A stretch of DNA of 64,000 nucleotides from Gibbula magus (lineage: Eukaryota > Mollusca > Gastropoda > Trochida > Trochidae): assembly GCA_936450465.1 (NCBI GenBank), contig OW388291.1, positions 82,411,436 to 82,475,435 on the forward strand, read 5' to 3'. Within the stretch, counting starts at the first letter, position 1, and each line of letters begins with the position of its first letter. A program made the translations under genes and the position numbers. Of this stretch, positions 20,891-33,100 are shown piece by piece. Below the pieces are notes generated by a model, which saw nothing but the letters and a program-made list of their open reading frames with translations, was not told where the DNA came from and did no database searches.

Positions 20891-22989
20891 AAGATGAATG
20901 TTAAACTCATCATAAAATATGGTACTTCCAGTTGATAATAGAGCTGCAATTGTTTACCGGAAAGGCCCTCTGAATGAAGAAATTAGTGAAAACACGAAAA
21001 CCTATTTTTAAAAAACAACTTCTTCTTTACGGTTTTTCATAAAGTTTTTTTAAATATTCGTTGCCTGTTTGTCTTATGCATTTTATCACTTAAAATATAC
21101 GCACAAATTTAAACGCACCAGTTCGAGCAATATTTCAATTATTTACGCCGAAGACAAAGAAATTGTACTCAACCAGTGGAAAATTGTGACAGTTTAACCA
21201 ATCTCAGAATTGTTACTTTCATCAATCTTTTTATCGGGGACAATCGCGTGCAAACTGAAGTGCAGAAAACAATGGAACTCATTTATGTTCCTGAAGTTTA
21301 TATGAAAGAATCATAATCATCATTAGAAATATTTTCATTACCACATGTGATGCCACCAAGCAAATCAGATACATGGGGACACATTGAAACTGAGGATGCC
21401 TATCAAGTATGTAAAATCGTCAAATATATATCTCATCAAAACCCTAAGACGAGTTCTTATATAAAAATGGATATGAAAAATAAGATAAATTTAACATTTG
21501 ATGTGTTGTTTTCTGCTAACTTGTCTTTAAAGCATATCAGCACATTTACTTTCACTTTTGTTTGCAAATACCTACTCTATAAACCCAAGCGTAAAGTATG
21601 TCAATGTAAACAGTGTATTAGCGTCGGTCCACTCCTTCATTATAAGCCGAATATCGAATTAGAAGGAAGTTTGACAAGTTTCAGGTGACGTCATCCATTG
21701 TTGAAGCTCCTATCTGCATTCCCTATAAACACGTACATTTATATGTGAGAAGAGACCAAGGACACAACGATGAATTCTTTTTGTTGTACGGATCTGACTC
21801 ATGCTATCTCAAGTTGGGATGTTCAAGCTTAATATGGGATAGCAGGCCATTTCAGAAACAATTCCTTGATTAACAAAGTTACTTTGATGTGAACATTATT
21901 TTGATGAAATATATTTTGATCGAAACATTATTTTGATGAAAAAGATATTTTGAAGAAAACATTTTCTGATGAAATTTCTGCTTTCAAAAGGCAATAATAA
22001 AAACAATTACATTGATAAGAAATATTGATTTTATTGATATTCAACCATCTCAGATCAGTATCTTGTATAGCTATGCGCTTCAATCGATTGTAAACAAAGG
22101 CAAACAAATGGAAAGTAAACTTGGTTCGTGATCATTTCGATGGTGGAGTGCTCGAGATATTATCACAGTAACAACGACTAAAGTGTTTTGCAAATATATT
22201 TTTTTACTTTCTTCGTTTCCTTTTTCCAGTTCAAGATATATCACAAAACCGAGCTTTACATAATGACCTAGCAGATCGCTGCACATATTTCCACTTTGAA
22301 GCTGTTCACAGCTAGTTATTGTGTTGATTGTGAGATTGGGGAGAGGATAGAATGTCTGGTTAGTGTGTCGGTATACATGCACAGGGACAGGTATATTTGG
22401 TGTGATCTGCAACTTCCATTGTGGAGTGGATGCGAGGTGATGGTTCATCAGGGGGTCGAAACAAGCAATAGAGATATCTCTACATGCCTGCTTAACGGTC
22501 GGTCATTCTCAAACAGACGGGGAGCTTTGGTGTGAAGTTAATTTAGTGATCAGTCATGATTTACAAACGTATGTCCGTTCACTCCGATGTCACTCTGGTG
22601 TCAGGATATTAGTATCAACATGTACGGTGTATATAGCTATCTATGGTTTGACCCTACTGGTAGTACTTATAATAAATCTCCATGTATGTAGCGTTGTGTC
22701 CATGCACGTTACCTGCTCCAAATATGGCCGACACGTTACGCTGATTAAATACATGTAACACAGAACATTTTCCTGGGGACAAGCGTTTTTTGTTTGTTTG
22801 GTTTTTTTTTAGTTTTTTTTTTTATTGGTAACGTTTCTTTTGGGCGCGTGTTTACAACCAGCAGGTAGTCATGCACTCCGACTACCGCCGTATCATACCA
22901 GGTACCCAATGTAAAGCTGGGTAGACAGAGGCACGTTTCTTAATACGGTAAGACTCTCTCTCACATTGTCTCTCCACAGAAGTCGATTC
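20891..22989. other. Intergenic, no gene recognised
   Basis: An irregular repeat of ATTTTGATGAAA words occupies about 21885-21980. No supported gene. Confidence 0.5.
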
Positions 22990-23470
22990 TTTAAGAAATA
23001 GATTTCATAATGTGTTTCTTCATTGTAAACGGTGCATGCATCAGTGTTAAAAGATATTTTAAAACTTTGTCTTACATCAGGCGCTTAACTCCACCACAGT
23101 AGTAGCGCATGTATCACTCATGTGTCAAACGTAGTTCAGAGGAAACAATTATAAAAGTTATAATTAAATGTATTGTTCTAACATGCGATATTAATCTAAC
23201 TTTTAGTCAAACTAAAATAAAATTTCGTTTGAAGCTCTTTAAATGTATACGTAAGAAAACAAAATGTGATAACAGTGTCATAATTGCGCAATGATATAGT
23301 GATAATGAAGTTCCGAAGGTTATTTTGTTTATAAACTTCAAACTATGAAGGTTATCCTTTTCAACTGTCAATTTCTTTTTTAATGAGAATCGTATTAACG
23401 GTTATATGCCATTGTTTAATCCAATCAGCAAGCAGCATATCGCTTGAAATTAAAGTCTGAATTTATTTCA
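22990..23470 (+). repeat. Dispersed repeat family, copy 1
   Basis: Shares AAGAAATAGATTTCATAATG at the start, TAATTGCGCAATGATA in the middle and CCAATCAGCA..GCATATCGCTT near the end with 30580-31205. No coding capacity. Confidence 0.75.
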
Positions 23471-23877
23471 GAGTAACCAGAGACCTTATATTCAATATAT
23501 GGTCTCTAGTGTAACGTCCGTGCTACGATTCTGTTATAAGCGAGAAATATGGCCCATTTACTACAGTGGTTACGTGGAAAGAACTAACTTGAGGAACTCT
23601 TTGCCGTGAGAATGCTGTCATAGGGTGACACCACAATACGTGATAATAACCACTTATTCCATTGTAATACAACGGGAAGTTTTCGCGATCGTGTGTTACT
23701 TTTAGTCTTCACGGAGGCTGATTTGTCTTATAAAAGAAATCGAAATGACATGCGCTGTCGACAACAATGTGCGCATGTTGCCCATAACTATTTCATCTCA
23801 CGTCGAGTGTCAACTGCTTTCCTTTCTTTACCAATATCGATAATCCATGTCCTGTTACAGCACCTTCTAACGTTAGG

Positions 23878-24161
23878 TTACCATGACTCAGCAAGGTTTG
23901 TTCCCCGAGATCGATAGCCCATGTACGTAATATCAACCAGATCCGAGTCCTCCTGGAACTGCTTTCTACCTGTCGTGAATAAATAATAGAAGATCAATAC
24001 ACCTACGGATACCCGCCATCTCCACCAGTCCGTAGTGAGCAACTGTCGGTAGGGAGGGAGAAAGACACGCTTGCTGTCGTCTATATACAGTGGCAGTGTC
24101 CTCCAGCTCAGCTAGGAGTCTCTCGTTATCTTCATCTGAGTGGGAGGGTGAGCTGTATATC
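23878..24161 (-). CDS. Candidate coding exon(s), unknown gene
   Basis: On the minus strand a good acceptor (TTTTTACAG) precedes 159 nt (24161-24003) reading IYSSPSHSDEDNERLLAELE then DTATVYRRQQACLSPSLP and THYGLVEMAGIR-type residues (actual: TVAHYGLVEMAGIR), ending at CGTAG|GTGTAT. A further in-phase stretch (23965-23878) reads KQFQEDSDLVDITYMGYRSR then GTNLAESW and a stop, but the intervening intron would be only 37 nt. If unspliced, the first frame stops within 16 codons. It looks like the C-terminal end of a cytosolic acidic tail. No upstream exons were found, and the plus strand is also open. Confidence 0.35.
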
Positions 24162-25477
24162 CTGTAATTTTTACAAATACAGACAAACCAGCTGATAGCG
24201 TTGTGATTACTTACTCTACACCTACAGACAGATGGACAAAGATTTGGAACCGTAATGTAGGTACCTACTTATCTATTCAATATATATATAGCAATGTAGT
24301 ACAAGTGTACTTGAGTACCTAGTTGTTTTGCTTTTCGCTCATTCTCAGTGAAACTACACATACTAAACCTGCAGCCGCCTCTATTTACAAATATTTCCTT
24401 TGAACTTCTTCATTCAAATGTCAGATTATAGGAGTGATTGAATTAAAACATAGAGTGGCAACTCAAAGGTCAACTGATCCAGCTTGTGAAGAACATGTGA
24501 GAGAGGACATGGCGTGTTACATGTTAAAAGTTTCAAGCGCATCACAATTTTGTTTCAAACAAATGCTAAGCAGAACCAACTTCAACACTTTTCTAAATTT
24601 CAATAACGATAAAAAAAATTCAACGGCGCCGTTTTTATGTATTAACGTTATGGTTTAATCTTGGGCTGTAGTTTAAATATTATTTGAAGCAAACATCTAT
24701 GTAACTGTGTATTTATTTTTTTATTTAAATATTTAGGAGATTTGAAAAGTATATAAAACGTTTATTTCAAGATAGTTTCTTTACCTTGTTACTTTAACAC
24801 TTTTCTTTTAAGATATGCCCGTATTGTTAAGGCTGTGTTTTAAGTTATGGCCTATCTGGTCAAGTTTAGAAAATCACACATATGAGAAGCTATGCTTATG
24901 TTGGTAAGCTATGGAAGTAGGAAACAAGAGTTTATGGATAACAACCTCTTTATTGTGTACATACACGGCGTTTATAAAAGAAGTTGTTATCCAGAAAACC
25001 TGCATGTGTTATAAAGTTTGTTATGAAACACACGTGGGAAGCTGAGGAATAACTCGGAATAACGACAGTCCGATGTAATATAACTGTATTGAACCATGAT
25101 ATATTGTCATTTGAAGCTCTGAAGTCGAGAATGAGTGTGTTATGTTTGTGATCCATTCCCGAAGAGGTTAAAGGTCCTACATTGAAACATTCACATTGTT
25201 AAATTTTCACTTCCATTCATATTTTCTTTTCCTTCGAAGTTTGTCGTGACGGACTGCTTCAAGAAGGGGTCCATTTTGTCATACATTCCTGAGCTTTGTG
25301 CGTGAACTTCTATAATATTGAATATATATATATATATTTTCGAACTGAACATTTTTAAAGTGAGACACAAAACTGCCATGTAAATAGAAAGGGTAAGACA
25401 TCTGGCTCCTTGGTGAATACGGCCAAGAGTCCAACCTGTATGTGCCGGGGTACACTCCATATAGAAAGCCCTAGTAG
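24162..25477. other. Intergenic, no gene recognised
   Basis: Near 24975-24996 there is AAAGAAGTTGTTATCCAGAA, also seen at 15672. Nothing else is supported. Confidence 0.45.
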
Positions 25478-25650
25478 TAAAATCTTTCAGTAAACTCTTT
25501 CAGTAAAACCTTTCAGTAAAATCTTTCAGTAAACGCGTTCAGTAAACTCTTTCAGTAAAATCTTTCAGTAAAATCTTTCAGTAAACGCGTTCAGTAAACT
25601 CTTTCAGTAAAATCTTTCAGTAAAATCTTTCAGGAAACTCTTTCAGTGCT
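25478..25650. repeat. 13-bp tandem repeat
   Basis: About 13 copies of a unit like AATCTTTCAGTAA, with variants ACTCTTTCAGTAA and ACGCGTTCAGTAA in a recurring order. Confidence 0.92.
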
Positions 25651-26464
25651 GTCACACCCGGTGTGGACTGACTGACACCACGAACTCGTCTGCAAATAGT
25701 AACCCGTCTCTGTACATACTTCGTTTAGGGTGTATTATAATGCATTGTAATTGAGTTTCAGCCGTCATTATTTGACAATATGCACATTGATGATATCGAT
25801 CTGACGTTATTTCCTAAGCTACAAAACCGGTAGATGTTGTTAAGAACGAGCTGTTGTCAACATTCCTATGTGGGTTTAAGGCTTTAGTCTTGTTAGTCTC
25901 CATTATATCACATAGTAAAGGGCGTTCAGTACACGTGCGACATCTGAAGTAGTCAATCGAAAAGTTTATCAAGTTCATTTCGTTAAAAACCCAGGTAGAG
26001 GCAATTGATAATTGTAAACTGTTTACAAGGTATTGCTGATAAATATGATAAAGTATTGAAATGTTTAATATCATTACTAATATATATATATACAAAGTCG
26101 TTTGTGCCTTGAAAATCCATCAGTGCACCGATTCGTAACATTGTCATTCTACGCCGTGCATCTTTAGATTTAACAAAAGATGAAAAATAAAGTTGTAATA
26201 CTTGAATAAAGATCAAGCGATGTGCATTTCAGAAAATATCAACTGCTTGTGACAGTCAGGGATTATTATATGAATTTCTTTTAAAAACTGCTCCTCATAA
26301 CCAACACCTTTGAGTTACCAACACAAAACCAAAATAATACCTGATCAGAATATTTCGAACAAAATATATCCAAGTTTTCCTACCCACTTTGTCAATGTTA
26401 CGTAACTTAATACAACACTGCTTGGGATATCTTTCCCTCGGAAAATGTACAAGTTTGAACCAAT
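25651..26464. other. Intergenic, no gene recognised
   Basis: AT-rich, with a short TA tract near 26080-26092. Confidence 0.45.
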
Positions 26465-27106
26465 AATTTATTACAAGATTCAAGATTCAGGATTCTTTAT
26501 TCTCTCAAATCACACACGGTGGTACATGAGCAATGTTACATAGAGAAAAACAGAAAATAAAATCGATTGCGCATGCAGAACATTAAAGTAGCATATGACA
26601 ATTTATATAAATATATATTATATATATAATATTACATATGAGAAAAAATACATCTAATGAAAACAGACAGGTCCTTTAGACATCGGAATTTGTTATTTTT
26701 TAAGAGTAGATTCATTTTAAATGGACTTGGCCAGTTTGGATAATAAGATTGTATGTATTGAACTCTTAAGATACTTAAGGCTGGACATCTGAACAAATAA
26801 TGTATTTCGTCGGCAACTGCCGGTGAGTCACAGAGGTGGCATATCCTTTCCTCCCTGGGGAGTCCACGCCACCTCCCTGAGTAATAATATATCAACAAAA
26901 GTATAGTTTCTACCACATTCCGCCAACACAGCAGCGTTAGAGCATTTATAACTTACAACCAACATATTGCAAAATCTAATATGAAACTGTTCAACAACAT
27001 GCCATTGCTGAAAACCCATATACAAAATGATAGGCTTAACCAGAATATTAAAGATCTTAAAAAATAGCGGGGGAAACATTTTTACAAAAACCTTAACTGG
27101 GGACAA
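26465..27106 (-). mobile_element. LINE C-terminal fragment
   Basis: The minus strand reads FFKIFNILVKPIILYMGFQQ..EQFHIRFCNMLVV..NAAVLAECGRNYTFVD, then in another frame GRWRGLPREERICHLCDS then EIHYLFRCPALSILR. The CHLC..H..C zinc-binding knuckle after the RT domain is typical of many CR1/L2-group LINEs. The 3' end has GAATAAAGAATCCTGAATCT, a LINE tail similar to that near 12560. Frameshifted and 5' truncated. Confidence 0.75.
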
Positions 27107-29178
27107 AGCATTATTCGTTTTATTTTGGAAAAATTTATACCAAGAACGTCTATTTGTTATATTTGTATGTTTATGTTGACAGTTATATCGACATGATGCG
27201 TTAATAAGTAAGTTTAAATGTACAAGGACGAAAGGGAATATGGCATTTGGAGGAAATCAAGATAAGATCGGGTTGTTCAAGAATTGAAAATAAATTTGCG
27301 AAAGTTTTCATTTAAAGATGAATCATATTTTATACGAATTGTCGATGTGAAAAAGCACATGATTAATTGTGATTAGATTTGTCTGAGTGTTGATAACTTA
27401 TTTTTTAATATATGAAGAGTATAAGGAAATAGTTAACAAATTCAACGTAATGATAGGAATAATGCGATGGAGACTCGTAGCTTTTCTTTAACCACTGCTG
27501 ACCGAAGAAGATTCTCTTGAAATTGATAAACAGAGATATTGCCCTAAATAGTATGAAAAATATAAAGTATCCGGTAGTGTTGCCTCCGTTACCATTATCA
27601 ACCTGCAATTATAGGCTTATTAGTGCGAATAATCACAGCATATCAATAAATGACCTGTACAGTGCTCCCAGGAGAATCACCAGCTTGCATCATATTGACG
27701 TATGTCTAACAAACAATAGGAAAAAGGACATTCATTAACGGGTGACATGTTGCCGGACGTCGCACTGTATACGTAGATAAGTCAATGCCCAACAACAACA
27801 ACAACAACAACAACCACTATTTGTGCTTACCGGATTTTAATTTAAAAGACTTCTTCATCAAAACTTTATTTTTCAAATATTTGTTTTAGTTCGAACTGAT
27901 TCACTTGCAGTTAGGTTAAAGTGCCAGAATATGTACGATATAAGTGGTACTTATGATCAACATAAATGCAAGTTTTGTGCTTAATTTGATTTTAACCTCT
28001 AAGACCGTCATATATAAATGTATTCTAAGCCGGATAAGTAACTTAACAGATAATTTATATTCTGTAAAATTTGTGAAGTCTCAATATTTTACACGGTTCT
28101 GTGAAAAGGTGAAATGCACCCTGAGGAAACTATTTATTTGTAAATGACTTTTACGTTTAGGTTCTTATATACATGAGTTGGTTGAAATATTCAAAGGTAA
28201 TTCTAAATTAAATCGTTTTTACATAGAACATGAAATAATATGAGTATCCTCATACATTCATTCATTTGATACATTATGTCTGGTACAGGTATTCATAAGT
28301 TAATCAAAAGTGAGAATAATATATACTAGCAATATGAGTAAACATTTCTCATAAAAAGTATACATATATGCACGCTTTACTAAATACCGGTTAAAACATA
28401 GCAAGTATTGTAGACGTACCAGGTGATATAGCCTCACTGATATATATGGACGTCACTTATATAGTGTCATATATGATGTCACTTTGTCACTTGGTCTTTC
28501 AACCGATCGCATATCGATATACAAGGTCATAAGTAAATCATGCCAATATTACCTGAGAGAGTGTCGGCTATATCACCCGCCAAGAGGGGAAATTCTGAAA
28601 TTTACTGAATAATGATTATGGAGCTTTATTCTTTAATAAATTGTATGTGTAGACATCTTATAAACAACCACACATATAGATGCAAATAAGTTTAAAACCC
28701 TATAAAGCTGATCTACATTGTACATATGGTGAATGTTCTCAATGTCCGGAAACGTGACAACAACTATAAACATAAACTTCCGAATTAGTTGAAAACCCGA
28801 AAGGGCACATATACATAAGCTGAGTGTTATCCATGTCAAGTTTCAATGAGCTAGGCCATGCAGTTTTACGTTCTGGTACGGAAAGCCCGGGTGGACGGAC
28901 TGTGGACATACAGTTCCATTCTCCAGCCAACTCCGTTGTGGCAGGGTAACAACTGCTAAAATGTCATAAGCCATTGGTGGAATGTGGAAGAACTTTCCAA
29001 TCCCATCATAACACAATGTCTACATTGATCACATGGTATTGGATCAATAATGAATGAATGAATGAACCGCCAAAGTCACAAATATATTACACAAATCATA
29101 AGAGTCGCTTGTGCACACACATATATATATAAATAAATATAGATATATAAATATAGAGTGTTGAAAACGGCTATACCT
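27107..29178. other. Upstream region of RND gene B, no gene recognised
   Basis: Contains a (CAA)n tract at 27790-27814 and a short (GAAT)n tract near 29049-29063 that may be a LINE tail. Confidence 0.45.
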
Positions 29179-29785
29179 GGTTGACTGAGTCAGCTGTCTC
29201 ACCTGTCAATGGTTGACTGAGTCAGCTGTCTCACCTGTCGATGGTTGACTGAGTCAGCTGTCTCACTTGCCAATGGTTGACTGAGTCAGCTGTCTCACCT
29301 GTCAATGGTTGACTGAGTCAGCTGTCTCACCTGCCAATGGTTGACTGAGTCAGCTGTCTCACCTGTCAATGGTTGACTGAGTCAGTTGTCTCACCTGCCA
29401 ATGGTTGACTGAGTCAGCTGTATCACCTGTCAATGGTTGACTGAGTCAGCTGTCTCACCTGTCGATGGTTGACTGAGTCAGCTGTCTCACCTGTCAATGG
29501 TTGACTGAGTCAGCTGTCTCACCTGTCAATGGTTGACTGAGTCAGCTGTCTCACCTGTCAATGGTTGACTGAGTCAGCTGTCTCACCTGTCAATGGTTGA
29601 CTGAGTCAGCTGTCTCACCTGTCAATGGTTGACTGAGTCAGCTGTCTCACCTGTCAATGGTTGACTGAGTCAGCTGTCTCACCTGTCAATAGTTGACTGA
29701 GTCAGCTGTCTCACCTGTCAATGGTTGACTGAGTCAGCTGTCTCACCTGTCGATGGTTGACTGAGTCAGTCAGTCACCATAGCGA
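29179..29785. repeat. 32-bp minisatellite, 19 units, each with an AP-1 consensus
   Basis: Units start with GGTTGACTGAGTCAGCTG at 29179 and recur every 32 bp to 29755 without indels. Every unit has TGAGTCA (AP-1; with the following GC also a half Maf element), CAGCTG (E-box, one unit mutated to CAGTTG) and usually CACCTG (second E-box). The array ends 140 bp before the ATG of gene B. Known binding specificities make it a potential homotypic regulatory cluster; this is an inference from motifs alone. Confidence 0.95.
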
Positions 29786-29870
29786 TAAACTTCACATTCA
29801 GATGTCAAGTATTGCTCTTCTTATATAAGTTTATATACATTTAGTTAAACACTTCTTTCTTGGATTCCAG

Positions 29871-29912
29871 ATGAACCTTATGCTACAAGCATCCAACTCT
29901 AAGCACAACTGA
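29871..29912 (+). promoter_or_regulatory. Upstream open reading frame in the presumed leader
   Basis: ATG at 29871 follows an acceptor-like TTCTTTCTTGGATTCCAG and opens 13 codons (MNLMLQASNSKHN) ending 13 bases before the main ATG. If the leader starts at that splice site, this uORF could restrain translation of gene B. Confidence 0.45.
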
Positions 29913-29925
29913 TTTAACAATTACT

Positions 29926-30148
29926 ATGGAAGAAGGAACCACCCACGTTAATAATGGGTTCACTATTGACAAGACAGAAGAGGGGCTGGGGGATACTCAC
30001 GGCGAGTTGAACGGACACCAGGCAGGAAGTGAACCCTACAGGACTGCTAACACTGGAGACGATGATACGACATCAGAGAAAGCCCTGGAGCCAGTGAAAA
30101 CCATCGCCTTCTGTCGCTTCATTGTCAGGAGGCATAAACTCGCATTTG
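29926..30148 (+). CDS. RND gene B exon 1
   Basis: 74 codons plus one base, donor TTTG|GTAAGA. It encodes the hydrophilic cytosolic N-terminus MEEGTTHVNNGFTIDKTEEG and on to FIVRRHKLAF just before TM1. Confidence 0.9.
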
Positions 30149-33100
30149 GTAAGATACCTTTTGTCCATTTCGTATTATAGATACATACCTGTGTGTTTTA
30201 TTCATACACTGTATTTGTAATTGTAATAATCCAAACATTGCTACTTGAATATTAAAAAGAACATCGATGGCAAGAAAATATAAAATGACGAGAAAATGTG
30301 AATGAATGACGAAAATGGAAGACATGTCCTGCCCACCCAATAGCAATCGTCACTGGACTGTATGTGTATAGTGCACTTATTTATCATTGCTGACTGTTGG
30401 TTATACTTTGACATTATGCATTTGTTTTATGGTTAAAACAGCTCTTTGAGTCGAATCGATTTTCGTTAGACAAACATATTTTTTAAAGTTTTCATCATAT
30501 CTTGGAACATACAATGTACCTATAGTTCTATCTTTCAGTGGGGAAAAGGTGTATCCATATCAATCAAAGTGACTAATTAAGAAATAGATTTCATAATGTG
30601 TTTGTTCACTGTTCGACGGCATTTATACTACAGTTTAACTTGAACTTTCAAACCGTTTATAAGCCAGTGAATAAACACATTATGAAATCTATTTCTTATA
30701 AATTCAAACTTTGAAATTTAAGTGATTTCTAATCAGTAAATAAACTTTAGAATATAAAAAATCTCTGCAAAAAGTGTACAGTGCATGATAAACCAAATGT
30801 TAAGTATTGTCTTAGATCATGCGCTAAGCTCCGCCCACAATAATACCGCATCACTTATGTGTAACCGCACGCTAAACGTAGTTCACAGGAAATATGATTA
30901 AAGTATTTAATTTTTGGTTCTAATATGCTGTTTTAATCAAACTTTCAAATCAAACTACAATTAGAATTCACGTTGTAAGTTTTTAAAAAAGTTTAATCAA
31001 GAACAGAGCATGTAATAATTGCGCAATGATACAGTGATAAAGTAGTACCGCAGGTTATTTTTTGTAAACGTCAGGTTATGAAGGTTATCCTTTTCAGCTG
31101 TCAGTCTTGTGTTTATGAGAATGTATACCGGTCACATGACCTTGTTTAATCCAATCAGCAGAGAGCATATCGCTTAAATTTCAAAGTCTGAATTTATTCA
31201 AGATTTTACCTCTTGTGACAGGTTTACTGATCCGATCTTTCTATGTAATTTTGAGGGATGATTTTTACCAAACATAACGTTTTTCTCATGTTCTTCTTTC
31301 AATTTGTTATCTTAATTTACTCAACTTTTAATGCAAGTAATGAACCATTGAATAAAAACAAATCGGCAATCTCCAGCTAAACAAGTTTTAATGTCAAAAA
31401 GCGTAATAAAATTGGATCTTAAAATTGATAGTTTTAAACAATAACAATAAGTGTATAGAACAACTATTGAATAATTATAGTTGTTACAAGATAAGAAGAA
31501 TGAAATCAAATTAGGGTCACGCAAACAGTTTAAGTTTTTATAAATTTCCTTTCCTTATCAAATCAAATATATTTGTAGTCTTTGGGCTCTTTTCATAAAA
31601 CAAAAATTACTTAAGAGTAAGACTCCCATCCATTAACATTATACACAGTTACCTTCGTGACGTGCATCATTTTAGTGCTTTTGGAAGGAAGTTGAAAACA
31701 AAATGGAGATCTGAAGTTATTTGTGGAGGCCCGGAGAGACATTGTGAAGTAAATATAACAGCAAGATCTACCAATAACAACTTCATTATATTTACAATAA
31801 GAGTTGACGCCCATACATCTTGCCTTCTCAACTCTACTGTATTCTCAGTTATCTGTATTCTCAACTCTACTGTATTCTCAGTTATCTGTATTCTCAACTC
31901 TACTGTATTCTCAGTTATCTGTATTCTCAACTCTACTGTATTCTCAACTCTACTGTATTCTCAACTCTACTGTATTCTCAACTCTACTGTATTCTCAGTT
32001 ATCTGTATTCTCAACTCTACCGTATTCTCAGTTATCTGTATTTGGTCTCCTCTCGTGTATGCCTCCCTTCTGATGACAAATAAAATTAGTCTTGTTATGT
32101 TCGTTTTCTTAGTACATTTAACAACACCCGTGGCTATTGTCAAATCAACAACTAGGGGCCACACGAATCTAATATATTGATCTGTAATACTCGTCTCGCA
32201 CCAGAGAATAGTAAAGTTTTGCCTCTTTGGAATGATCAGCTTTTTAACTGATGCAGATGGTCTGGTAATAGTTACTCTTTAGAAACATAAAATATGTGTA
32301 GAAATGAAGCCATAATTATAGGACTAAACAGATTAAGAAGAAAATCAGGACTATATAGCAACACAAATAACTGTTATACAAAGAAACACAAATGAACTAA
32401 TATGCGAGCCCTAGATACAGCAGGTGACATAACAATGCATCTTATAATCATCTATACAGAGTTGGTGTGTGCACCAGGTATCAAGTACATATGTCCCCGG
32501 GTGTGATGCCTCGTGGATACATTAATATCTGCAGGATGCTGGACTGATTAGAAACAATAATCATGTTCCAACGGTTCCATGGCAACTCTGTTTATATTTG
32601 TTGATGTGCCGTGGGCTGACGTAATCGTAAATCTTGTAGTTTCTCAAGGACGAGAAAGGAGACGAATAACAACTTCCTGCGCATCTTAATAGTGACAAAT
32701 TGATTATATGTTATCTATATCCGATACCATAAATTAACGTTTAAATGTTTCTGAAGCACGCGTCCTTGTTTTATCAGTAAATTCAAACATAACACGTAAC
32801 ACCTAAGTACAGATGACAAATGTGTTTGATAAAATACACATTTTCTTGAATATACGTGTATCGTTGCAGCAGTAGAATATCACTTAAAATTTCAATATAA
32901 AGTATTGAACAGTAAACAACCAAATCCAATATTATCCTATTTTGTCGAAAAAGCAGGAAATACAAAATAGAACCTGTAGACTTTAGTTGTCAATGGGTTA
33001 CCGAATCTAAAATTTATAACCAACATTTGTGTTGGGGTCTGCTTTCAGCATTGTATGGCTTTAGTGCTTGAAGACGAATACATTGGGCCTAATTAGGGGC

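Noticed and set aside
29179..29785. CRISPR array
   Set aside because: The units are contiguous with no unique spacers, in a eukaryotic intergenic region.
31662..32180. 172-codon plus-strand frame and overlapping frames on both strands
   Set aside because: Produced by the 33-bp tandem repeat; no splice or start support.
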